Part shown: piece after piece, positions 1-12,294 of the stretch
Position numbering within the stretch: the first letter of the stretch is position 1
Layout of the letters: each line of letters begins with the position of its first letter
DNA from: Desmodesmus armatus
Taxonomy: Eukaryota > Chlorophyta > Chlorophyceae > Sphaeropleales > Scenedesmaceae
DNA length: 64,000 nucleotides
Direction: 5' to 3'
NCBI GenBank assembly: GCA_007449985.2
Contig: VIIQ02000689.1
Coordinates: forward strand, 62,001-126,000
Made by a program: the position numbers and the translations under genes
The notes under the pieces: model-generated
The model's database searches: none
The model's input: only the letters and a program-made list of their open reading frames with translations
What the model was told of the DNA's origin: nothing

Positions 1-2736
1 TGGTCCACACGCTGGGGACCCTGTCGCAGCACCTGCGCCAACACAACAGACATGCATGCAGACATGTCATGCACCCAACTACTGGTTGATGATAAGTAAG
101 GTTTTGACCATCTTCTCTAGGTCAACACGCACCACCAACAGGTCATGCATCTGCAGGAACAACTATACACCTCAATCGGCAACAGGGGGGCGCGACGCTG
201 CTGCTTGCTGCATACCACACAGGGAGGTCGCAGCACCACCACCCCTTCTCCTGCCCTGCCCTCCACCCTCACCTGCTTGTTGACCATCCCAGTCGTGGTC
301 TCTGCAGTGGGGCCCTGCGCAGGAATCACTGCTGATGCTGCAGTCCCCCCCTGCGGCCTGTAGCCAGTGTAGCCCTGCAGGCACGACCTGCTGTACTGGT
401 CTAGCGTGGCTGGCAGCATGGCTTGCTGTGGTGAGGAGGCAGGCATAGCATGACACAGCACGGGCAGAACAAGAAATTGGTGAGTGGCGTGCTGCTGCAG
501 GGTGTGCAAGAAGGACTCTGCGCCCTCTGGCAACTTCATTCTTTGTGGCGGATGTCAAATATGCTGCCATGGCAAGTGCGTTACTTCAACCAAACCGAGC
601 TGAATTTTCCTGCAGGAGGATTCAAGTCCTGTCATGAAATCACACACAAAAATGCAGCTGACCAGTGCCCGATTACTTACTAATTACTGCACCCCTCATG
701 ACACTCACCTTAGCGTCTGCTCGGGCCCTGCTGCCTGCAGCTTGCTCCACCGCCACAGGGTTCAGCCCTGTCGCAGGCACAAACCCTGTGTAGCCCGGCG
801 GGTGCTGTGCCGTGCGTGTGGTGCCCGCATTCAGCTCCTTGGTCGTGCTGGCCAGTGTCTGTTGGCTGGGTATAGTGGCTGCATGCTGCATGGGGTCGGC
901 GCCCAAGGGGCCAAAGTCCCGCGCGTATGTGCTGCTGCCCTCAAAGCGACTGCAGCTAGTCACAGTGGGCATCACCTGCAAGGCAAGGAGCATCACGATG
1001 TGATCATAGTTTTGGTAGCTTTCTGCTGCTGGCGGTCAGTCAGGTTGCACTGGTGATGGCAGTGCTTGCATCATACTATGGAGTGAAGCTGCAGCAGGTA
1101 CTGCTGCAACCCCCCATAGTCATTGAATTTGCATCACACTGGCTGCCCAGTTGAGTGCTGATACACCCCTCAATGTATGCTGTCTGTGGTGTACTACTGA
1201 TGGTGACCTATAAGCAGGTACTCACTGCCATGCGCAGCCTCTCTGCTCCAGTACCGGGGCAGGACGCCGGCCGCCGTGTGGCTGCTGCTGCTGCCGTCTG
1301 CAGTGCCGTCTCCAGGGGCCTGTTGGTGGAACTGTATGTTGTCCTGTAGCCTATCAAGGCCCCAGTGCTGGTCATTGCTGTGGTGCTGCTCAGGGATTCG
1401 CCTGTGCGAGTAAGGGAGGCGTCTGCTGATCGAACCCTGCAGCGGTGAAAAATCACAAGCAGGTCGCATGAGTGATGAGTGATACGTGCAGCGGTGCGCA
1501 GGCGGCCAGACTGACTGGACGATCGTGCTGGGCGGCTCCTGCTGCTGCTACAGCTGACGAGACATGGCGCATGCATGCAGCCTGCACGGCCGGCAGCCTG
1601 GACACGGTGTGCGTTTCCAACTGGAGAGAAACCGTCACATTCCCCTTCTGCTGCTGCTAGAAATCGTTTTCAAGCGTTGAAGGGCACCCGAGGCTCATAA
1701 CTTCGAGTTGCGTGCTGGCAGCCTGCCACCCACCCACCTATGGTCCCTTGCGACTTGGTACTTCACCAGTGTGCTGGGCAGCCCCTCCACTTGCTGCTTC
1801 TTCTGGTGCTGGGTCTCCTCGCCCTGCAGCATCTCTGCAGCGTATGTGGTGCTGCTGCTGAAGGGCGTGGTGTTGCCAGCTGCTTGGCGCTGCCGCTCTT
1901 CAAACCAGTAGCCGCCACCCGTCTTGCTTGGGGCCTTGTATGCAGAGGGGTCTGCCACATAGGTTGCCCGGTACCTGGGCACAGCACACATCAGGAAACA
2001 AAACAATAAGATGCTGCATTGCTGGCAGGAGCGCAGGGAAGGAGAGGGGGTACGCCACTACTGCTAGCTGCTAGGCGTATATACGACATGAAGAGAAGGG
2101 TCAATGGGCTGCAATTCATCTGGGGTGTCATGCAACAATGTCAGCATGGTGGGTTTACACTGCACTGTTATCGACAACAATTGACCATTGACACATGACG
2201 CTGGCTAGTGGAACAGGCCACAGCATCATTGGCAGTCAAGGGACACCACTCACTCTGACGCTGTGTGCCGCTGGTCTGCCTTGAGCGTAGCCCTGTCCAG
2301 CTCTGCACTGTCAGGCACTCGGCCAGTGTGCTTGTTGCTGCCACCGATGGGAACCGGGACGGTAGTCCATCCTGGACAGTAACCTGGCAGGAACAGCAGC
2401 AACGTGATGCTGGCTCTCAGTCATGCACTGCACTGGAGGTGCCTAGTTGCTGGTCATCAGTACAGAAATGACAACTGGCTTGAGAAATGAGGCTGGCAGC
2501 ATGGCCACGAGCCAGTTGTATGGGGCAGCATGGCAATAGACAGCAGTACTACTGCTACGTACGCGTGGAGCGGTTGCCACTCCCCAGCCACACCACACCA
2601 GCATCTCCCTACCTGTGTAGCCTGGAATGCCGATATCACTTCTGTACGCCAGCATGCTCTTGTTTCCTGCCTGCAGGCACCAATGCACAGCCCCTCTGTC
2701 AGTTTCTGCCGTTCCCTGTTGTCCATGACTGGCCAT
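1..2736 (-). CDS. GYTG-motif protein, probable ciliary microtubule-inner protein (partial)
   Basis: Seven exons fit GT-AG rules and phases: 2736-2613, 2383-2254, 1974-1738, 1436-1226, 975-709, 425-273 and 32-1, where the gene leaves the window; about 384 residues are visible. The product carries three spaced GYTG motifs: SDIGIPGYTGYCPGW near the N terminus (split by intron 1), HPPGYTGFVPATG and LQGYTGYRPQGG. The motif IPGYTGY-P is the hallmark of the CIMIP2/FAM166 group of microtubule-inner proteins of ciliary doublets; that is family knowledge, while assignment of this protein is inference. The rest is Thr/Ser/Gln rich with no signal peptide or membrane segment. The ATG at 2736 was chosen because its context (AGCATGG) is good and it precedes the first motif in frame. 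Its presence fits the IFT80 gene in the same window. Missing: the C terminus. Confidence 0.62.
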
Positions 2737-3047
2737 GCTGACACAAGCTGCAGGCACATACCGTTCTCGGTCCTTGATGAACATTACTGCCTTTCATTTC
2801 CGAAAACGGAACATTGTCCACGGCGAGAGGCATTTCGAGCAGGTCGAGACTGTATGTACAGCTGCACAATTCCTGTGTATTTTGTGAAATGAGCCCTGTA
2901 ATTGTCGTCAATGTACAGTAAAGTATAGGAATTTGCAATGCAGACCTCCCAACATAACCATCTCTGAGCCGTAGTGCTACAGCTGAAATAACACAGTACA
3001 GCCGAGCCCGACCAGCACAAGCCGGCAAACAAGCTGAGTGCAACATG

Positions 3048-3052
3048 TTACA
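3048..3052 (-). terminator. TGTAA poly(A) signal candidate for ORC2
   Basis: TGTAA on the minus strand 24 bases past the ORC2 stop. TGTAA is the usual green-algal polyadenylation signal; the 3' UTR would be very short, so this is only a candidate. Confidence 0.35.
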
Positions 3053-3075
3053 GCAGCACGGACATCAGCCTTGCC

Positions 3076-5893
3076 TCAGTCTGCCTCTGCTGCCTGCATG
3101 TCCTGCAGCGCCCCCCGCAGCATGTCCTCCTCCATGGGGATGTACATAACCTCGCCACCGTCTGGTCCCGCCCTGAACTTGATCAGCTCGTGGTCCCGGA
3201 ACTCTGCCAGCACAGACTTGAGCGCATGCTCGTTTGTGATGATGTAGCGCTCCCTCACAACACGCAGCAGCATGGGGAAGCTGACACCGGCCGCTGTAGG
3301 GTCCTCCAGCTGCTGGGCCGCTAGCACCTTGAACACCTCCCGTGCATTGCTGACGAGGGTGGACAGGACAGTGGTGGCACCGCGCTTGGTGGCGCTCTGC
3401 TTGCAGCCTGCGCATAACCACACAGGCAGCATCAGCAGGTCGCAGGCAGGTCAAAGGCAGCAGCAGCCTGTTGTGCAGGAAATGCAACACGAGTACAGCG
3501 CAGCGCATGGGCATGCAAAAGGACACACCATCTGCGAGTCTGCACTACGTGCTGCTTTTGCAAGTGCTTGCCAACAATGCCAGCCAGGCAGCCAGCCAGC
3601 CGTGCCCCTAAGGCGTGTCGCCAGCTGCTTACTTGTGATGATGGGGACCACACCAGCCGTCTCTGCGTCATAGGCTGCATAGGTGGTGCCGTCCACCCAC
3701 AGCCAGTTGAAGGCAGCTGCCACGCGGCTGTTCCACAGCAGTGCTGCGTTGACGTGGTCCACACTGGCCACCAGCCGCACTGCAGGGGCTTGGGATAGCC
3801 TGCTCAGCCACAGTTGCTCCTCAGCAGAGCGCAGGCCTGCACAGAACACACATGGCACCCCCAGCACGTGGGATATTGATGAGATGCCTGGCTGGATACA
3901 CTCCTACAGACATCAACTGTCACTGAGAGGTCGCCATGCGCACCTCAGTGTTGACACATGAATAATGCGCCCCAGCACGAGAAAGCGCTTGGTGGCCAGT
4001 CACATATGCTGCAGGAGAAATCTTCTACCTACCACATCATTTTGTGCTTGCCCAGGGCGGTGCTCAGCACCAACTGCTGAGCAGCAAGCCCACCGCATGC
4101 CCACATGTCACGCCAATCTCTTGCAGGATGCATGCCACACTTGACACACCAGCACAACTTGCCCAATGGACAAAGCACAAACCACACACGCCTGTCCAAG
4201 GATGTACGCACCTGGCCCGTCGATGTTGTGCAGCAGCAGGTAGAGCTGCCTGCATGGGGGCTCGCTGCAGATGAGGGACAGCAGCTCGCTGTGGCTGTGG
4301 CTTTTGCAGCTGCGGTGTGTCAGCGCACTGGCTACAGCTTGCAGCACCTGCATGCAGCAGGATAAGGAATGACGGGGCAAAAGGGCAAAGCAGCAGCAGT
4401 ACATTGAGCATGACCCAAGAAAAGTCTGCTGCAGCTGCAGGCTGCAACTTGGATGTGCTTGCAAAGGATGGGCCTGGCGGTGCATCCACTCGCGCACCGG
4501 GCGCCCTATGCCGGCAGTAGGGTGCCTAAGACAATTGCTGACGGCAAACAGCACAGGAGGCTGCCACTCGATGCCCACACTTGGCACAACATTGGCAGGG
4601 CGAGAATTGGCACATACCGGCCCCTGCTTGAAATGTCGTTGGGTCGAAAAGGCGCAAGGCAGTGCAACTCTGAAACTGCATGATCCACATGCTGCACCAG
4701 TCTGTTGCTGCGCACCTGCTTGGCGTTGACGCCTGGAGACAGCCCGTCACAGGCCAGCACACCGCCATCAGTGAGGGCCTCATCAGCAAACGCCTCCAGC
4801 AGCGAGCGCTTTGAGCCAAAGCCGTAGAACAGCAAGCTGAAGCGCTGCCTGCACCGCAAGGCAGGGACGCAAAGCAGTATGCAGGTGACTGTGAGCGCAG
4901 CTTGCCGGGCTTGGCTGCACATGAAAGGCGCTTGGCATGTGCAAACTCCTCACAGGGTGCTGAGCCATGTGTCAGTCCCTTGCGCGGTACCAGTAGGCCA
5001 TGTTGGCACCTGGGCATGCTAGCGCCATTCGCAGGGCGCTTGCATGCTGCAGGCTTCCTTTTTACTGGTCATGCAGACGTTTGAGGCTGCCCGCATACTT
5101 GGTAGCTGGCGTGTTGCATGCCATGCTGCTGTGCTGCCACAACAACACAAGGCAGGCCCAGCTGCTGGGGGCTTGCTGGGCCACCATTCCTGTGCTGGGC
5201 CTCTGAGTGGTGCAGCTCCCACTTGCCGCCTGCCCACCTGAGCAGGAAGCGCCAGTGCTGATACTGCTGCCTGTAGGTTTGTAGCAACGCCTGCTTCTGC
5301 ATGCGGTTGCGCGGCTGCAGCTGCTGCCTGATGCGCACCAGCGTCTCCACATCAAGGTCGGGGGGCAGCAAAGATATGGCATCCTGAAACGCCACTGCTG
5401 CTGCACGCTTTTTGCTGGTTGCTGCCTTCTGCTTCTTTGTGCTGGTCGGTGCTGCTGCTGTGCTGCTGGGGCCTGGTGCTGCTGATGCATGGCTCTTTGC
5501 TCGTGCTGCTGTGCTGGGGTGACCCTCGTCGTCGCTGCCTGACGCATCAGAGCCCTCAGAGTCTGACTCTGAGCCAGCACGCTCGTTGACACCATCTTCC
5601 TCTTCCTCTGAGGTGTCGTGGTGATGCCTGTTGCTGCGCTGCTGCTGCTTGCCTGATTTCGTCACAAGCGTGCAACAGAGCCGTTGTCAACTGCTGCGCC
5701 AGCCACACCCAATCCAGCCCACAGCACCACCCTGTTGCAACCACTCACCTGTTGCTGCAGCAACCTGCTTCAGCTTCTGGTCTGCGTGCTCTGTCTCCAC
5801 ATCATCATCACCACCTGCTGCCAGCAGGGACTTGCTGGGTTGCTGCCTGGTGCTGCTGCGCCGTCTAGGGTTGGCTGCTTGAGAAGGTGCCAT
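3076..5893 (-). CDS. ORC2: Origin recognition complex subunit 2
   Basis: Six exons agree in phase: 5893-5749, 5652-5238, 4848-4716, 4347-4212, 3836-3633, 3407-3076, giving 454 residues. ORC2 is a core subunit of the six-protein complex that marks replication origins and helps load MCM helicase. Recognisable blocks in order: an acidic/basic low-complexity N terminus (residues about 1-150, with a Glu/Ser/Asp tract); FSLLFYGFGSKRSLLEAFA, the family's Walker-A-like region; LYLLLHNIDGPGLR; VRLVASVDHVNAALLW followed by FNWLWVDGTTYAAY; and a C-terminal winged-helix part containing LAEFRDHELIKF. Every block lies in the expected family order. Length is short of the human protein (about 577) mainly in the N terminus. 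The start at 5893 is the first ATG of the open exon. It is head-to-head with the ankyrin gene (802 bp between start codons) and tandem with the upstream-coordinate neighbour. Confidence 0.93.
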
Positions 5894-6694
5894 TTCAGGG
5901 AATGTGCAATCAGTATGCTGGTGCCTCCGGAGGTGCAGATGCTTCACGAACTTCACCAGCCTCTGGCAGATCAAGGAATCAAGCTTTATCTTCCCCTCAC
6001 ACTAGGGCCAGCCCTTCTGCCAAATAAGATCCATCAAGATTGCCGTAGTTCCTCTCAATCTTCAACCACAAAAGGCGCACACAAGGAAATCAAATTATGC
6101 CGTTGCACGTTTGAAAAAGAACAGCCGCCCATGAATAGGCCTGCAGCTGCAGCTCACCGTGCACATCTACGCAGTGCGACACTCGTATGGACATGCCTCA
6201 GCCCAGATAGTACACTCCAACAGCTCCTTCACTGCAGCTGCTCTGTGCTGATCGGCACTACACCCCTCGAGAAGGTTGATTGCAAAGCGTTGATTACTAC
6301 TTTCTTATCGCTGAGGCCGCACAGGCCCTCCAGTTGTCTGAAGGACCTTTTCCAGTGTTTTGTGTCCAGCCTAGATAGGAAGTTGCCTGGAGCCCCTGCT
6401 GGCCATTTGAAAAGGTAATGAACATCTTTGCGCTCCACTTTAGCATCCTCGCCAGCGGGCTCCTGCAAGATGCAGGATGTAGTTGCCTCCCAGGCGGATG
6501 TTGTGGAGTGCAGATGCTGATCGGCTACAGCTTGCATCCTGCACCAGCGATGTGCTGCACACGCTTTTATAGGCACTTTAACTGCTGCTGCATCCCGGTT
6601 GCGCCAGACCGCAACGGCTATGGCGCGTTTGCCACACTTCCCACCTGCTGCTGCTTCACCTATCCACCCCTCCTGCTTTCAGCTCATCAGCAAC

Positions 6695-9600
6695 ATGGCT
6701 CCCGGACCGTCACTCAAGCAGAAGATCAAGCAGAAGCTGCTCAAGCCCAAGTACACCCCTCACACGGACGACGAGGCCCTGCACCTGTGCACCCGCACCA
6801 GCAGCGCAGACATCGTCCTGGATGCTGTCAGCAGCAAGGCCAGCAGCAGGCCCGCATCCACAGAGCCCGTCTCTGCTGACAGCCACGCCTACCATGACAT
6901 CACAGCCTCCCTGCTGGGCGGTGACACAGCAGCAACAGGCAGCAGCGACCAGGGGGTGGCCTCTGCCAAGCCCGCGCGCACCAAGGGTGGTGCCTTCAAG
7001 GGCTGCCTGCCTTTCGGCAAGCCTCCACTGCCTCCCACCGCCAATGACGGCCTACCTACCGCCTTCAACAACAGGCAGTCCATCCTCACAAGGCTCAGCA
7101 AGGCTGCCAGGAAGCCTGCCCTGCCTGCTGAGGCCAAGGGCAAGGTCAAGCCTCCACCCAAGGCCACACCAATCAAGACCAAGGTGGGTGCGGGCGGCAG
7201 ACTTGTTCCTAGTGATGGGAAGGGGGGGGGGGGGCTTTGCGCGGTTTCTGCATTGCAGTGCCTATTGCCAACACACCACTTGTGCACTCATGTTGGTTTC
7301 TAGTGTGTCTGTGTATGCCTTGATTCCCACTTCGTAGTCCAGCAACCAGCACCATCTACAGCACGCTCACATGGAGCATGAACTGTGCACTCAAGTGATG
7401 CACCCCCCTCCGTAGCATGACTAGCTCTGTGCAAAGGCCTCCTCAGCCTTCTCCGCAACTTTCCCACTGACTCGTCCCCCCTGTGCGTGTGTTGCTGCTG
7501 TGCAGAAGGTGGCCCACCCCCTGCAAATGGCTGCCTGGCGCACCAACATCAACGAGCTGCAGGAGCAGCTGAGCAAGCCAGGAGCCGACGCCAACAAGAG
7601 GGACAAGGTGAGCCCTGGCACCACGTACTTTCTTTTGTTGCCTGCACATTATCTGATGCCGCGACCACAAATAGCGCTGCAATTACTTGCGCTGTCTTTG
7701 GCATGCAGCTGGGTGAGTAGGCAGCAGCAATAACCTTGCAGAACAAGCTCAGCAATGCACAGATTCAGCCAGCAGCTTGTGTGATGTGCAGTCGCTCAGC
7801 AGACTCAGATCCCCAGCCCTGTTGGTGACTGACTCTGGGACTGTTTTGCACGTTTCCTCCTCTCCTTGCGGCCACAGAACAGCATGACCCCACTGCACTA
7901 CGCAGCATGGCAGGGCAGCATCGACTGCCTACAGCTGCTGCTGGAGAACAAGGCAGACATCAACAAGCCCGATGCGGTGAGCAACTGTTCTCAAGGCTGC
8001 GTCCAAGGTCTGCACATGCCATGTTGGCGTAAATTATCAGGGTATACACGTGGTTCGCCCTTACAACCTGATCAAGCTGGCTGGTGCCAATGTTGGACTT
8101 CTGGTACTTTACCGTACTTTAAAGTGCGCTTTTACTCTAAATTTAGCGTACTGTTTTGCCCTACTAGCCAGGCCTGGCTGCGGAGCATCCTTGCCTGCTG
8201 GCGCTGCCCTCCCCTAGCCCCACTTGGTGCCAGCTCCCCATCATCTCCATGCCCTCATGCTGTGCACGCCCTGCTGTTGGCAGTCAGTGCACGTGAGACG
8301 TGATTCAGCCGCTGATGTGGTGTGCTGTGTGTGCCTCTGCTGTTGTTATCATGTTGCAGGAGGGCATGCTGCCCATCCACTTTGCTGCCATGTTCAACAG
8401 GCTGGACTGTGTGGCCATGCTGCTGGACAGGGGCAGCCACATGCAGCAGCCACCAGCAAAGAAGGTAATGCGCCAGGCGTCCCACTTGAGACTGGGAAAA
8501 TGGCTGATGCCTGCAGAAGCAGACATGCCTATCCACATGCATGCATTGCTGCTGAGATGCTGATGATGTCGCTCACAAGGCCAGGTTTAGCCATGCAGGC
8601 AGTATGCCAGCATTCCACCCATGATTCTGGTGCTACTACAAACAGCTGAATACCAAGTTGCTGTCTCGTCCGCGGACAACTTACATACCTGGCTTGCTGT
8701 CCTGCTTGTTGTGTTGCAGGGTCGGCTGCAGATGTCATGGCCCACCACACCCCTGATTGTTGCGGCCAAGATGGGCCACACAGACATGGTGGCCCTGCTG
8801 ATGGACAGGGGGGCAGACATCGCTGGGCCCAACAAGGTATGCAGCATTGTTATCAATAATGTGTGTCAGTGGGCGTGGATGCATATGCCCCTCCTCTGCT
8901 TGTGTTTGACCGTCTGTCGGCAATATAGTGCTGGCATGCATGTGCAGGGTGACAGGCTTCAAGATGCGACCCACAGGTCAGTTCACAGGGGTGGCCAGCA
9001 CAGGGTGGTACGCCCACCAAAACTTCGCTGTCAGCTTCTACTGGGGTCTTCCCAACAGAATCCTGCACCACCGGTGACTGCGCTGCACCTTGCCATGCTG
9101 TCTGCAGGCATCCAAGAGTGCCCTGCACGAGGCGGCCCTGAGTGGCCACGCTGACGTGGTGGCTGAGATGCTGCGCAAGGGGGCAGACCACGACCTGGCA
9201 CTGCCCGTGAGTCACTGCATGGCGCAGAAAACTCCAGGACCCTAGTAATCCAGCATGCTTTATGTTTTGCAAGCTGTGTGCACAATTTGTAGCGTAGCAA
9301 TGCGAAGCGGTGCTTGCGGCCTTCTTGCGCGTGCAAATCGAGGGGAAGTGGCCTCTGCCAGGGTCCCTTGCTGCCTGTGCCGCAACACTGCCATGGGGGA
9401 CATGCATCGACCTGCACAGCAGATAGTTTGTTGAGGAAGGAAAAGCCTTACTTGTCCAGGCTGCAAGCCGTCATCTTGCAGCTCGTGACCTGCCATGAGC
9501 TGTGTGCACGAAAGGTGTGTCAACTGTTCTCAATCACACCGCTAATCTGCTGGGGTTGTCTTGCCTGCCTGCCTGCAGAAGACTGGGTTCCGTGCGCTGC

Positions 9601-12269
9601 ACCTTGCGGCCCTGAAGGGCAGCCAGCCCGTGGTGCAGGCACTGCTGCTGGGAGGAGCTGACGTGGACGTGCGCGCCAAGGTGGGCCTGGGGCTGGATTA
9701 TGGCAACCTGTTTTTGGCAGTACATTACGCCGCTTTGCTCACGCTTCAATCCTTTCTGCATGCCGAACACCAAAGTCGAGCACCTGTGTAGGCCCCGCTG
9801 TGCACCACTGGCTTCCCGCATAAGTGTTGTTCTCTTGCTTCCGTGGCTTGATCCCTGAATCCCCCGTCCCTCCTGCTGCAGGACGGCCGCACCCCCCTGC
9901 ACGTGGCCTGTGAGAAGGGCAACATGGAGGCAGCAGCCGCCCTCATTGGGCTGGGTGGTGCTGACCTGTCCCTGCGTGACAACAGCGGCTTCACACCCCT
10001 GCACGTGGCAGTGGACAAGAACCACCTGGCACTGGCCAAGACACTCATGGACAGTGGAGCAGCAGTGGACATCGCAACCAACGTAAGTGGTGTTGCAGCG
10101 TACAGCAAGTCAAAGTGCAATGAGTGCGGATGCATCGATGCGCACGTGTTGATGGATGGCTTTGATACCTAACAAGTCGGGTCGACTTTGCGCGGGAGCG
10201 ATGCTTACCGACGCTCACGCCTATTGACGACGTAGCTGCACCAAGCCTGCACCTAGTAGGCACCGACCTGGGGTGCTCCACGTGCACGGGGCAAGTCAGT
10301 AGTCTTCGTGCCTCTGTTGCAGCATCATGCGTGTTGGTGTGTGCGGCCTTGACATCAACATTCCACATTGCTGTGCTGTGCTGTGCTGTGCTGTGCTGTG
10401 TGTTCTGTAGCTGGGTGCCCTGCCCCTCAACTTTGCCCACGACCCCGACTTCTACAAGCTGCTGCGCGCGGTGCGCTGGTACAGCGCCTCCAGCTGCCCC
10501 TCAGGCAACAACCCCAGCAGCAGCAGCTACTGGAGCCCACCAGGTGCCATGGAAGCAGCAGCTGCTGCTGCCGAGGTCCCAGCAGAGCTTGCAGCAGCCG
10601 CACCTGATGCCACAGGAGTTGCCGAGGACGCAGTCAACCTGCCTGCCGACTACTTTGGCCCCGCCGCTGCTGCGCCTGATGCAGCTTACTTCGGCGGGTA
10701 TACCCACCACACGTACGGCGCACCTGCTGCTGCGGCGACGGCAGCGCCAGCAGCAGCTGGTGCTGTGGCGCGCTTCCAGGCACCCTCGCCATCAAAGGTC
10801 CCACCGGTTGAGGCCTCTGCAGCAGGCAGCAGCAAGGGCGGCATGTTTGGCAGCAAGGGCGGCAAGGGCTTCCCTGCCAGCAGCTGGCTGAAGAACCTGC
10901 ACCTGCCTGGCAAGGGGAAGAGCAAGGCTGCTCCCCTGGCAGCAACCACAGCCCTTGCTCAGGGTGGCTTCTCACCCCTGTCAGCAGCAGCAGGGGCCGG
11001 CTCTCAGCTGCCCACCAGCAGCAGCGCTGTGGAGTACCTGCCCGTCACAACCGGCCTGTCTGGTAATGCTGCCGCCCCAGCCGCCGCAGCAGCAGCAGCC
11101 CCCCAGTCCCGCAGCAACAGCAGGGCCAGCAGCATCAGCCTCGCAGCAGGCGGCAAGCGCAGCGCACACCACAGCCCGTCCGCATCCGAGGGCAGCAGCA
11201 TCGTCGCACGCAACGCTGCCGCCGAGATCGCACGCAATGCCGTCGCCGCAGTGATGGAGCGGGCCACGCGCGAGGATGATAGCGAGATTCAGGCCTGCGT
11301 GGGGACTCGCACCGCTCAGCAGGGAGTGGTGATCTCTCCCAGTGGAGTGATGATGGTGCCGCAGCACACAGAGCAGATGGTGCCGCACCGCAGCGGCGCC
11401 AGCAGCCCTGAGACCTGGAGCTACACGAGCTCAGTGCCAGCGAGGCCCCACTCTGCAGCCACGGCGTCGGCTGCATCGGGTGCGGCAACACAGGCAGCCC
11501 TGAGGCGGCTGCTGGGCTTCGATGAGGACAGCCAAGACATCCTGGGCAAGGTGTGTTGTGCTGACTGGTCATAGGTCGTAGGGTTTTGTTAAACCCTACG
11601 AGATATCCTTGGAGTGTTGACCTACCCTGCACAGCGTGTGTGTGACGTGTGTGTGTGACATGTCTTTACAAGCTGACTTTGCATGCAGTACAGCTTCAGG
11701 GGGCTGCTGCAAGGCTAAACAGTTAGTGCGCGCGCATTTGCGCAGAGTCACCATAGTACTAACTAGTACCCCTTGCCTCTGCACAAATCATCGTGCAAGC
11801 GGAACAATCCCTTACTTGCTGCGGCGTGTGTACGCTCTTGTCGCTCTGCCAGGTGGCCCCCGGGGATGTGGGTGCGCGCTGCAGCCTGGGGGACCAAGAC
11901 AAGTGGGCTCCCGGCACAGCAGCAGCAGCAACACCCTCCTCCGCAGCAACCTTTGCCGCATTTGCAGCGGAGGCTTCAGAGCAAGACGACGTCAGGGCGG
12001 CTGCTGCCCTTGCTGCTACCGCGCCCACTGACCGCAGCCCGTGTAATGATGGCAAGGGTGGGTCAGCAGGGCCCAAGGCGTCTGCATCGGCAGCAGCGGC
12101 GGCCTTCACTGCTGCTGCCGCGGCGGCTGCAGCCGCCGCTGTGGGCGGTGTGCAGGGATGCAGATGCTGTGAAGGGGTATGGTGCGCAGGGCAGCCCCAC
12201 TGGCAGCGGCTCTGGGTCTGCAAGCAAGGGGAGTGCTGGCAAGAGGATGAGCAAAGCTGGGAAAGGTGA
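6695..12269 (+). CDS. Ankyrin-repeat protein with low-complexity Ala/Ser/Gly tail
   Basis: Ten exons, all joined in phase 0: 6695-7183, 7506-7607, 7878-7976, 8360-8464, 8720-8836, 9108-9206, 9579-9680, 9882-10082, 10411-11550, 11853-about 12269 (about 950 residues). The start is the ATG in a good AACATGGC context at the head of a basic stretch (LKQKIKQKLLKPKYTP). Residues about 164-460 are ankyrin repeats, e.g. NSMTPLHYAAWQGSIDCLQL, TPLIVAAKMGHTDMVALLM, SALHEAALSGHADVVAEML, TPLHVACEKGNMEAAAALI, TPLHVAVDKNHLALAKTLM. The remaining ~500 residues are Ala/Ser/Gly/Lys rich with no recognised domain. Ankyrin repeats mediate protein-protein contacts; no specific function can be assigned. The 3' end is uncertain: read straight through, exon 10 stops at 12269, but an internal GC-rich intron (about 12057-12166) would shift to a Gly/Ser/Lys frame ending at 12294, which matches the style of the tail better. 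Confidence 0.85.
10371..10401 (+). repeat. CTGTG microsatellite in intron 8 of the ankyrin gene
   Basis: About six copies of the pentamer tgctg/ctgtg immediately upstream of the TAG acceptor at 10410, doubling as its pyrimidine-poor tract. Confidence 0.85.
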
Positions 12270-12294
12270 GATGCTGTTGAAACGTTATGAGTGA

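Noticed and set aside
4029..4087. AAQQLVLSTALGKHKMMW as an ORC2 exon
   Set aside because: The phase does not match the flanking exons, whereas joining 4212 directly to 3836 is in phase and gives the family sequence DGPGLRSAEEQ.
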